Assembly: GCA_030601615.1 (NCBI GenBank)
Contig: JAUVTH010000097.1
Coordinates: forward strand, 1 to 5,894
Direction of reading: 5' to 3'
Length of the DNA stretch: 5,894 bases
Origin: Gemmatimonadota bacterium
GTDB lineage: Bacteria; Gemmatimonadota; Gemmatimonadetes; Palauibacterales; Palauibacteraceae
A program made the position numbers and the translations under genes. This document shows, piece after piece, positions 1 to 5,732 of this stretch (the stretch's first letter is position 1; each line of letters opens with the position of its first letter). Below the pieces are notes generated by a model that was given only the letters and a program-made list of their open reading frames with translations, had not been told where the DNA came from and made no database searches.

Positions 1-256
1 AGAAGACGGCCACGCCCCTCGAGCCTCGCTGCAACTCCACCGAGAGGAACCGTTCGATCGGCGTGAGAGCATCCTCGAACAGTTGCGCAGCCTCTCCTGC
101 AAAACTCCGCTTGAGCTCCTCGATCCGCTTTGTGAATACCCTGCGGTGCTTCAGGTGTCCGCCTTCAACCCGCAAGTAGCAGCTGACGACCGGAGCCCGG
201 GTCTCGGCCAGAGATGCCAAGGTGCGGATGTGACCCTGGAGTCTCTCTAGTTCCAT
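1..256 (-). CDS. Partial N-terminus of a baeRF/Vms1-like (bacterial eRF1-like) family protein
   Basis: The frame is open from an ATG at 254-256 to the left edge, giving 85 codons with no stop, so the 3' part is missing. The start is supported by a good Shine-Dalgarno (GGAGG, 6 nt upstream of the ATG on the minus strand). The protein begins MELERLQGHIRTLASL. It then has a PVVSCYLRVEGG strand (about residues 22-33), a charged helix RIEELKRSF (about 44-52), and ERFLSVELQRGSRGVAVF near residues 68-85. The pattern of a 'P-V-V-S-x-Y-L' strand, a helical segment and 'RG-V-A-V-F' resembles the N-terminal domain of bacterial homologues of archaeo-eukaryotic release factor eRF1. Those proteins are thought to act on ribosomes or peptidyl-tRNA, and few have been tested. 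The diagnostic central domain lies outside the window, so the family call is by style only. The gene is transcribed divergently from the winged-helix regulator at 355 and may be controlled by it. Confidence 0.6.
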   Translation of the reverse strand, partial: MELERLQGHIRTLASLAETRAPVVSCYLRVEGGHLKHRRVFTKRIEELKRSFAGEAAQLFEDALTPIERFLSVELQRGSRGVAVF

Positions 257-277
257 CGGCTCCCTCCCAGGCATCGC

Positions 278-331
278 TTGACCCTGCTATATACGACATA
301 TATTGTACGAAATAGATAGCGCGACTACAAT
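278..331 (+). promoter_or_regulatory. Candidate promoter elements for the winged-helix gene
   Basis: TTGACC at 278-283 matches the sigma-70 -35 box at 5 of 6 positions. It is followed after 17 nt by TATTGT (301-306, 4 of 6), or after 15 nt by TATATT (299-304, 5 of 6). A second -10-like element, TACAAT, lies at 326-331 without a good -35. On the minus strand TACAAT also occurs (complement of 302-307) and could serve the divergent gene ending at 256. These are consensus matches by eye in an AT-rich stretch, where chance matches are common. The primary sigma consensus of this phylum may also differ from the E. coli one. Confidence 0.4.
287..315. promoter_or_regulatory. Imperfect dyad, possible operator between divergent genes
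   Basis: The stretch is symmetric about position 301. CTAT (287-290) pairs with ATAG (312-315), and ACA (296-298) pairs with TGT (304-306). T292/A310 also match, so 8 of 14 pairs are complementary. A TACGA direct repeat (292-296 and 306-310) overlaps it. The dyad covers the promoter-like elements of both divergent genes. That is where an autoregulating winged-helix protein such as the product at 355 would be expected to bind. Binding is inferred. The AT richness makes partial symmetry less surprising. Confidence 0.35.
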
Positions 332-354
332 AGCCTGTATGGAAGGATGGTCCA

Positions 355-663
355 ATGGCCACTGCTGGAGCCAATTCAAAACGCACGAATGACCAGTGGA
401 CCTTCCTCACGAACCATTGCCACGTACTGATCTGCATCGCCGATGATCCGACGATGCGCATGCGAGACCTGGCGGTCGAAGTGGGAATCACCGAGCGTGC
501 GGTTCAGCGTATCGTCGCTGATCTGAGGGATGCCGGGTACCTGTCGCTTGAGCGGCAGGGCCGCCGCAATCACTACCACGTCCACACGAACCGGCCGATG
601 AGGCATCCCGTTGAGGGTCACTGCCTCGTTTCGGAGTTGCTCGGGGCCATCCAGACCTGTTAG
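355..663 (+). CDS. Small winged helix-turn-helix transcriptional regulator
   Basis: This is a 102-residue protein that is almost entirely one winged-helix DNA-binding domain. WTFLTNHCHVLICIADDP (about 15-32) forms the first helix. MRDLAVEVGITERAVQRIV (about 36-54) is the helix-turn-helix, with ITERAVQRIVADL as the recognition helix. AGYLSLERQGRRNHYHV (about 60-76) is the beta wing. The C-terminal tail, RHPVEGHCLVSELLGAI, is a short helix that may mediate dimerisation. The fold resembles MarR/ArsR-type regulators, and short proteins of this design are common in actinobacterial and Gemmatimonadota-like genomes. No ligand domain or metal-binding cluster is apparent. The ATG at 355 has an AGGA Shine-Dalgarno (344-347) 7 nt upstream, and the nearby ATGs at 339 and 347 are out of frame. 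The gene is divergent from the eRF1-like gene, so autoregulation and control of that neighbour are plausible. The target is unknown. Confidence 0.85.
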   Translation: MATAGANSKRTNDQWTFLTNHCHVLICIADDPTMRMRDLAVEVGITERAVQRIVADLRDAGYLSLERQGRRNHYHVHTNRPMRHPVEGHCLVSELLGAIQTC

Positions 664-689
664 CGGACAGGTCCCGGAGCCTTCTCCCT

Positions 690-753
690 CGTAGCGGCCG
701 GCGGTTGTCGCGCTCGGAAGGGTCGGTCCACGTATGGCAAAGGGCCAGCTACG
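690..753. repeat. Long-range inverted repeat in the convergent intergenic gap
   Basis: CGTAGCGGCC at 690-699 is complementary to GGCCAGCTACG at 743-753, giving 10 base pairs with one bulged A (747). The 43-nt loop is itself GC-rich. The repeat sits between the stop of the winged-helix gene (663) and the stop of the TPR gene (754), where a bidirectional terminator would be expected. No clear T-tract follows on either strand; only a short TTT lies at 758-760, inside the TPR gene. An intrinsic terminator is therefore doubtful, and transcript-end protection is an alternative. Confidence 0.3.
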
Positions 754-2916
754 CTAATTTAGGACGTCGCGCCGCCAGTCGCGTTCCAGGAGCCTGTGGA
801 AGCGAGGGTCTTCCCTGAGGGGATCGTAGAGCGGATCGAGCCGCAGCCGGCCCGAGCCCAGGTAGGAGGGGATGGTGGCCAGGTTCTCCAGCTCCTCCAG
901 CGCCCGCTCGTGCTCGCCCACCAGCACGAGCACCCGGCTGTGCGCGTCGTTCATCATCGGTCCATCGATGGCGTCATACTGGGGGCCGAACAGCTCCATG
1001 GCTCGCTCGGCCTCTCGCAGTGCCGCGTCCTTCTCGCCGCGCAGGGCGTGCGCGTATGCCATCATCACGTGCACGACGGCCTCGCGGCCGAACACGTCGA
1101 AGCGGAGTGCGCGCGGACGGACCTCCAACTCCTGCCGAGCCTCCGCCAGCAGTGAGTCGGCGTAGGCGATGCTGCGGTCCTCATCGCCGGCGTAGCGGTG
1201 CACCAGGGACAGATAGAGGAGTTGGTTGTCTGCGAGTGGACCTCTCCCCGCCGCGGGGAAGCGAAGCCACTCCAGCGTGTCCATTCCGCTGACGGATTCC
1301 AGTGCCTCCAGCGCCGCCGGGTAGTCTCGACTCGCCAATGCGAGCTCCGTCTGCCACAGCGCTCTCATCTCGGGATCGACGAAGGCGTCGGCCGTAGCCG
1401 CGAAATTCCGGGCGGAAGCGCTGTCGCCCTCCATCCAGAGCAGCGACTTGAAGCGCCACCCGTTCACTTGCGTGGCCTCGGGGTGCATGCGGAGTGACCG
1501 TTCAAGGAACCGGTCCGCTTCCGAGTGCTCGCCAAGGGCCCACAGGGTAACTCCGCGGTTCCAATAGACCGCCGCGTCCTGCGGGTCGAGCTCCAGCGAC
1601 CTCCGGCCGAGCTCGACGGTCTCCTGCCAGTGGCCCAGCCTGCGGTGGATGTAACTCAGCGCCTCGACTGACTCGATCTGATCGGGCACGAGGCTGTCAG
1701 CGGTGACGAACTCCTCGAGCGCACGCTCGTAATCTCCGAGCCCGTAGTAGTGATAGTAGCCAGCCGCGAGTCGCGCCTCGGCGGAGTTCGGAGCCAGGTC
1801 GAGGGCTCTGTCGAGGCTCTCCCGCGCCGGAAGCGTATCGGACTCGATTCCGGTACGGATGAGCCAGGTTTGTGCGCGGAGCAGCCCGACCCACGCCATC
1901 GCGAACTCCGGGTCGAGCTCGACCGCGCGCTCAAACTGCGTCACGGACGCGCGATCCTCCGCATCCGTTCTTGCCGCGAAGAGTACTCTACCGCGGTGGT
2001 ATGCGTCGAGGGCGGCCAGGCTGTGGGTAGGCACGTCCCGCAGGCCCTCTTCCTCTTCATGTGTGAGCTCCGCTTCCATGGCTTGCGCGACGTTGACAGC
2101 GATCTCGCTCTGGATGGCGAACACGTTCTCGGCCGTCAGCTCGCGCTCGTACGTCTCCGCCCACAGGTGCTCATCGGCCTCGGCATCGATCAGCTGGACG
2201 TTGATCTTGACCCGGTCTCCGGCCCGCCGCACCGCTCCCTCCAGGATATTTGCGACCTTCAACTGCGCCGCAATCTCGGGCAGGCTCATATCGGTCTCGG
2301 CATATTCCATCACCGTGGTGCGTGAAGTCACGCCGAGGGCCCGGATCTTTGAAAGCTGCGTGAGGATGTCGTCGTGGATTCCGGACGTGAAGAGAACACT
2401 CTCTTCGTCCTGGCTCATGCTCTCGAACGGGAGGACAGCCAGCGTGTGGCGGTCGGCGGGTTCCGGCGCGGCCACCGCGGTCACGGCCGCAGGGCGGGCG
2501 ACCTGCGTTTCGTCGGTTGCCGTCACCGCTCTGCCGGATCGACCGATCACCCACCACCCTCCGCCGTACAGGAGGAGAATCCCGGCCAGTGCGAAGAGAC
2601 CGGAGGGCCAGCGCCGGCCGATGGGCTGCGCAACGATCGCCTCCAGTTCATCCTTCGTCGCCGGATCCGTGCGGCGCATGCCCTCCGGGGTCTTCTCGAA
2701 CGCCCATGCCAACACGAGCGCGAACGGGAAACCGAGGGCGACCAGGGCGACGATGAACGTGATCGTCCACTCGGGCAGGTCGAGGGCCGGGAATACGAGA
2801 TCGGCCACCTCGAGGATGGCAAACGAAACGGCGCCGTATACGGCCGCGACTTTGAACACCGCGCGCCGTTTCAGGTCGGCGAACAGACGCTGGTAACCCG
2901 ACGGCTTCTGTGTCAT
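754..2916 (-). CDS. Membrane-anchored TolB-like/TPR protein, no kinase domain
   Basis: The protein is 720 residues from the ATG at 2914-2916. A TTG 21 nt further upstream (2935-2937) is in frame, but MTQKPSGYQRL fits family starts better. No strong Shine-Dalgarno precedes either start. Three TM helices lie at about residues 21-42, 50-73 and 105-124. Positive charges (LKRR before TM1, RR after TM2) predict a cytoplasmic N-terminus and a periplasmic C-terminal part. A TolB-like/FlgO-like domain follows at about 157-284, starting HTLAVLPFESM and including GVTSRTTVMEY and ERELTAENVFAIQSEIA. TPR-type helices fill about 300-680 (for example FERAVELDPEFAMAWVGL). The C-terminus carries YDPLREDPRFHRLL. 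Such proteins are often loosely labelled adenylate-cyclase-like TPR proteins, but no cyclase domain is present here. The gene lies 94 nt downstream of the kinase gene on the same strand and probably shares its transcript. The likely role is protein-protein scaffolding or sensing in the envelope; the partner is unknown. Confidence 0.85.
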   Translation of the reverse strand: MTQKPSGYQRLFADLKRRAVFKVAAVYGAVSFAILEVADLVFPALDLPEWTITFIVALVALGFPFALVLAWAFEKTPEGMRRTDPATKDELEAIVAQPIGRRWPSGLFALAGILLLYGGGWWVIGRSGRAVTATDETQVARPAAVTAVAAPEPADRHTLAVLPFESMSQDEESVLFTSGIHDDILTQLSKIRALGVTSRTTVMEYAETDMSLPEIAAQLKVANILEGAVRRAGDRVKINVQLIDAEADEHLWAETYERELTAENVFAIQSEIAVNVAQAMEAELTHEEEEGLRDVPTHSLAALDAYHRGRVLFAARTDAEDRASVTQFERAVELDPEFAMAWVGLLRAQTWLIRTGIESDTLPARESLDRALDLAPNSAEARLAAGYYHYYGLGDYERALEEFVTADSLVPDQIESVEALSYIHRRLGHWQETVELGRRSLELDPQDAAVYWNRGVTLWALGEHSEADRFLERSLRMHPEATQVNGWRFKSLLWMEGDSASARNFAATADAFVDPEMRALWQTELALASRDYPAALEALESVSGMDTLEWLRFPAAGRGPLADNQLLYLSLVHRYAGDEDRSIAYADSLLAEARQELEVRPRALRFDVFGREAVVHVMMAYAHALRGEKDAALREAERAMELFGPQYDAIDGPMMNDAHSRVLVLVGEHERALEELENLATIPSYLGSGRLRLDPLYDPLREDPRFHRLLERDWRRDVLN

Positions 2917-2954
2917 GGGTCCGAATCTCGCCCACAACGCCGCGGCGAGGCAAG

Positions 2955-2976
2955 GAATAAGCGCTCCGCGCTATTC
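2955..2976 (-). other. Intercistronic hairpin between kinase and TPR genes
   Basis: GAATAAGCGC (2955-2964) and GCGCTATTC (2968-2976) form a nine-pair stem with one bulged base (A2960) and a 3-nt loop. It lies in the 94-nt gap between the kinase stop (3011) and the TPR start (2916). On the transcribed minus strand the stem is followed by CTTGCC and not by a U-tract. It therefore does not look like a Rho-independent terminator. It may be an mRNA processing or stability element that adjusts the ratio of the two products. Function is inferred. Confidence 0.45.
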
Positions 2977-3010
2977 GCAGGATGCCGCTCGTGTCAGGAG
3001 TCGGCAACTA

Positions 3011-5362
3011 TTAGGGCGCGCGCCCCGGCTCCACCCCCCAGGTACGATCCACGTCGCGGACCAGCTCTTCGTAGCGGGGATCGTCCCGGAGCGGGGCCCA
3101 AACGTTCTCGTACAGGTGGCGAACGGAGAGGGTCGGCCAGTCGCTCCAATTGTCGACGCTCTCGAAGGTGTCGAATGCGGCGTCCTCATCTCCCAGGGCC
3201 GCGAGGACGAGGCCGGCGGCAAACGGATCGAGAGATCCATCGATCCGAGCCAGCAGGTCTCGGGCTTCGGCCGGATCTCCGGAGGCCACATGGACCAGCG
3301 CAAGCGTGGCCAGGGGACCCGAACCGGCCCACGGAACAGCGATGCCCTCAAGAACCGACCTGGCTTCCGCGAACCGCCCCAGGTGATACAACGACAGCCC
3401 TTCGTAGAACCGTCCGGTTTCCCAGGAGGGCTGGATCTCGTCCACCCGCCTCGCCTCGGCGAGCGCCTGCTCACCCTCGCCGTTCGCCAGGTACGACAGC
3501 GACAGATTGCTCACGGCTTCGGGCGACAGGGGGTCCAATTCCACCGCCCGCTTCGCACTTTCGAGCGATTCTTCCCGATTGCCCAGGAGCAGATGCACCC
3601 AACTCAGCCAGTTATGAGTCTCGGAGTAATTGGGCCAGAGTTCGACGGCCCGCCGCAGAGCAAGGATCGCCGCCGGCCCATCCCGACGCTCGGAGTAGAG
3701 GAGTCCGAGCGACGTGTAGGCTTCCGCCGACTCCGGATTCAACTCGAGGGCTTGGCGAACTGCGTCCTCGGCTCGAGCAAGCACGCTGTCCGCGTCGGTG
3801 TATCCATGGAGGAGTAGAAGGGCGTCCGCCACGCCAACCCATGCGAGCGCGTAACTCGAGTCCTCTGCGATCGCTCCCTGGAAGTAGTTGAGCGCACGAC
3901 GGAGCCCCTGCGGAGTCCGCTGGTCCAGCTGTTGGCGGCCCTGGGCGTAGAGGCGATAGGCTTTCAGGTCCTCCGTCGGGGTCTGCTCGACCTGCCGCTC
4001 CTCCTGGGGGCTGAGGTGAGTCTCCAGGGCTCGGGCGATCTGCCTGGTGATCTCTGTCTGAATCTGGAAGAGGTTCTGGGCTGTCAGCTCCCTCCGGTAG
4101 CTCTTGGCCCACACCTGTCGATCCGTTCGAGCGTTCACCAGTCGCGCGTTCACTTGAACCTGATCGGCGGCTTCCTGGACCTCGCCATGGAGGATCCAGG
4201 CCACCCCCAGCTCCTCGGCGATCGCCGGCAACGGCTTCTCCGGGGTCTCGTACCGCATCACGGAGGTCCGGGAGGTAACGCTCAGACCCGAGATGTGGGA
4301 CAGGCGCGTAAGCAAGTCGCCGTGGACTCCCCTGGTGAAGGTGTTGGCTTCCTCTCTCCCCAGGGTTTCGAACGGTAGCACCGCGATCGAGCGGTCGGTG
4401 ACCTCCGGCCCTCTACCGAATCCGCCCACGAGATACCGACCCACGGCCAGCGCCCCTACGAGGAGCCCAAGGGCCAGCGCGACTCGGACAAACGACAAGC
4501 CTGGACCACGAGTCTTCGCCGGCGATTGTGACGGTTCCCTCAAGGCCACGGCGAAGTCGTCCGCCGTTGCGAACCGATCGGCCGGCACCTTCGCCAGGGC
4601 CTTTACGATCGCTTCCTCTATGTACGCCGGCACAGTATCCCGCAGTAACCGGAGCCGTGGAGCCGCCTCCAGCTCCTTCCGGGCCGTGATCGAGGCCTGC
4701 GTGCCTCCCGTGAACGGGGGCTCGCCGGCCAGCATCTCGTACAGCACGCAGCCCAGCGAATAGATGTCCGTGCGGCCGTCGAGTCCCTCCGCCCCTCTCG
4801 CTTGCTCCGGGCTCATGTACACAGGCGATCCCGTCGCCACGCCCGTCCGCGTCAGCTTCTCTCCGCCCGCCTCGTCCACAGCCTGCGCAATCCCGAAGTC
4901 GGCGATCACGGCGTGGCCGCGCGACAGCATGATGTTACCGGGCTTGATGTCCCGGTGAACGACGCCCTCGCTGTGCGCGTAGCTGAGGCCATCAGCCACT
5001 TCCCGCGCCAGTCGCCCGGCTTCGTCGATCGGAAGCTGACCCTCGCGGTCGATCCGATCGCGCAGGGATTCGCCCTCCACGTATGGCATCACGTAATACA
5101 GAAAGCCGTCCGCTTCGCCGGAGTCGTGGAGAGCGAGGATGTGCGGGTGCTGGAGCCGAGCGGCCGTCTCGATCTCGCGCAGGAAACGCTCGGCGCCCAG
5201 CGTGGCCGACAGCTCCGGGCGCAGGACTTTGATCGCCACCTTGCGGCCGTGTTTGAGGTCTTCGGCGAGATAGACCACGGCCATCCCGCCACGACCGAGC
5301 TCACGATCGAGGGTATAGCTGCCGGCCAGCGCCGATTTCAGGCGCTCAAAAAGGTCGGACAT
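3011..5362 (-). CDS. Transmembrane Hanks-type Ser/Thr protein kinase with TolB-like and TPR domains
   Basis: This 783-residue protein phosphorylates Ser/Thr on target proteins. The kinase domain spans about residues 17-275 with all key elements. These are the glycine loop GRGGMAVVY (23-31), the ATP-binding Lys45 in VAIK, the probable helix-C Glu63 in FLREIE, and HRDIKPGN (136-143) with catalytic Asp138 and Asn143. DFG is at 155-157 and SPE, in place of APE, at 184-186. Thr171, Thr173 and Thr177 in the activation segment are likely autophosphorylation sites. The enzyme should be active. A single TM lies at about 290-311, preceded by basic residues, so the kinase is cytoplasmic and the rest periplasmic. 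A TolB-like/FlgO-like domain follows at about 324-450 (RSIAVLPFETL, GLSVTSRTSVMRY, RRELTAQNLFQIQTEI), then five or six TPRs (about 467-735) and a C-terminal WAPLRDDPRYEEL. The ATG at 5360-5362 fits family starts, although the Shine-Dalgarno is weak. The next gene downstream is a paralogue of the extracytoplasmic half. Gemmatimonadota carry many such kinases; the signal is unknown. Confidence 0.93.
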   Translation of the reverse strand: MSDLFERLKSALAGSYTLDRELGRGGMAVVYLAEDLKHGRKVAIKVLRPELSATLGAERFLREIETAARLQHPHILALHDSGEADGFLYYVMPYVEGESLRDRIDREGQLPIDEAGRLAREVADGLSYAHSEGVVHRDIKPGNIMLSRGHAVIADFGIAQAVDEAGGEKLTRTGVATGSPVYMSPEQARGAEGLDGRTDIYSLGCVLYEMLAGEPPFTGGTQASITARKELEAAPRLRLLRDTVPAYIEEAIVKALAKVPADRFATADDFAVALREPSQSPAKTRGPGLSFVRVALALGLLVGALAVGRYLVGGFGRGPEVTDRSIAVLPFETLGREEANTFTRGVHGDLLTRLSHISGLSVTSRTSVMRYETPEKPLPAIAEELGVAWILHGEVQEAADQVQVNARLVNARTDRQVWAKSYRRELTAQNLFQIQTEITRQIARALETHLSPQEERQVEQTPTEDLKAYRLYAQGRQQLDQRTPQGLRRALNYFQGAIAEDSSYALAWVGVADALLLLHGYTDADSVLARAEDAVRQALELNPESAEAYTSLGLLYSERRDGPAAILALRRAVELWPNYSETHNWLSWVHLLLGNREESLESAKRAVELDPLSPEAVSNLSLSYLANGEGEQALAEARRVDEIQPSWETGRFYEGLSLYHLGRFAEARSVLEGIAVPWAGSGPLATLALVHVASGDPAEARDLLARIDGSLDPFAAGLVLAALGDEDAAFDTFESVDNWSDWPTLSVRHLYENVWAPLRDDPRYEELVRDVDRTWGVEPGRAP

Positions 5363-5477
5363 GAAGCTCTGCCGGATTAGTCGAAGCCATAACGGATAAC
5401 GCTACAAGCTACCGAGTCGAGCCGCCAACTCAAGCGCAGCAGTGAGGCTGCCTCTGTGGTTCGAAACGGACCCATGC

Positions 5478-5498
5478 CTTCCGGGAAGATATCTTCCC
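5478..5498. promoter_or_regulatory. Perfect 16-bp palindrome with an extra half-site, candidate operator
   Basis: GGGAAGATATCTTCCC (5483-5498) is a perfect 16-bp palindrome. Directly to its left, CTTCC (5478-5482) forms a second dyad with GGAAG (5484-5488). Three GGAAG-type half-sites thus fall within about 20 bp. It lies about 120 bp upstream of the kinase start and 225 bp upstream of the lipoprotein start. There is no loop, so an RNA hairpin is unlikely. A binding site for a dimeric DNA-binding protein is the simplest reading. The regulator is unknown. Confidence 0.5.
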
Positions 5499-5687
5499 AA
5501 CGTCGCCTCAACTTCGTGCAGAATAGGTCGGTAACGGACAAGAATACCGAGTCCCGGCCAAGGTATCTTTTCGTAAAAGCTTGAATAGCAGCGCCTTACG
5601 CACGGCACGATCGTTGCCTCTTACAATCATTCGCTATCGAACGTGCGTTGCACCCTCGGGCGCAGAGTGTTGTGACGCGGAGACGAG

Positions 5688-5703
5688 ACGGTCAACCGAC
5701 CGT
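5688..5703 (+). promoter_or_regulatory. Small hairpin or inverted repeat in the lipoprotein leader
   Basis: ACGGTC (5688-5693) and GACCGT (5698-5703) are perfect inverted repeats around the 4-nt loop AACC. A G-U wobble (5687/5704) can extend the stem in RNA. It ends about 20 nt before the lipoprotein ATG at 5724 and 5 nt before the GGAAGG ribosome-binding sequence. It could modulate translation, or be a protein-binding site. CGGTCAAC (5689-5696) and CGTTCAAC (5701-5708) also form a near direct repeat. Function is inferred. Confidence 0.35.
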
Positions 5704-5708
5704 TCAAC

Positions 5709-5732
5709 GGAAGGTGTAGATCGATGCTGGAG
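5709..5732 (+). promoter_or_regulatory. Two alternative ribosome-binding sites for the lipoprotein
   Basis: GGAAGG at 5709-5714 serves the ATG at 5724 with 9 nt of spacing. GGAG at 5729-5732 serves the in-frame ATG at 5739 with 6 nt of spacing, which is closer to the optimum. Either start leaves the lipobox intact, so the mature lipoprotein would be identical. Only the signal-peptide length differs, by five residues. Confidence 0.5.

Larger units (their letters stand above)
5363..5723. other. Divergent intergenic region between kinase and lipoprotein genes
   Basis: These 361 bases have no convincing gene. They look less GC-rich than the coding regions. A 68-codon minus-strand frame (5402-5608) has about 52% GC at third positions, unlike the neighbouring genes, and its product is not recognised. 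The region holds a 16-bp palindrome, four copies of AACGGA, a small CTTTT-CGT-AAAAG hairpin (5567-5579), GTGC-GTT-GCAC (5643-5653) and a stem just upstream of the lipoprotein start. No sigma-70-like promoter pair stands out for either gene. TACAAT at 5622-5627 lacks a -35 partner. Confidence 0.6.

Noticed and set aside
165..491. A 108-codon minus-strand open frame over the left intergenic region
   Set aside because: It overlaps the eRF1-like start, the divergent promoter and the winged-helix gene in the wrong frame, and its sequence resembles no domain.
754..2916. Adenylate cyclase assignment for the TPR protein
   Set aside because: Proteins of this style are often named so because some homologues carry a cyclase domain, but no cyclase catalytic domain is visible in these 720 residues.
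2917..2937. In-frame TTG start extending the TPR protein by seven residues
   Set aside because: The extension (MWARFGP) is not typical of the family and has no Shine-Dalgarno. The ATG at 2916 gives the expected short basic N-terminus before TM1.
2374..3891. A 505-codon open frame on the plus strand spanning both minus-strand genes
   Set aside because: It is antisense to two clearly recognised proteins and crosses their intergenic gap. Its product is a low-complexity Arg/Pro/Gly-rich sequence typical of shadow frames in GC-rich DNA.
5567..5579. CTTTT-CGT-AAAAG hairpin as a terminator
   Set aside because: The stem is only five A-T-rich pairs, there is no T-tract after it, and no gene ends nearby.
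5402..5608. A 68-codon minus-strand open frame upstream of the kinase
   Set aside because: Third-position GC is only about 52%, the product is not recognised, and there is no clear Shine-Dalgarno. It also contains the 16-bp palindrome. Chance is the simplest explanation.
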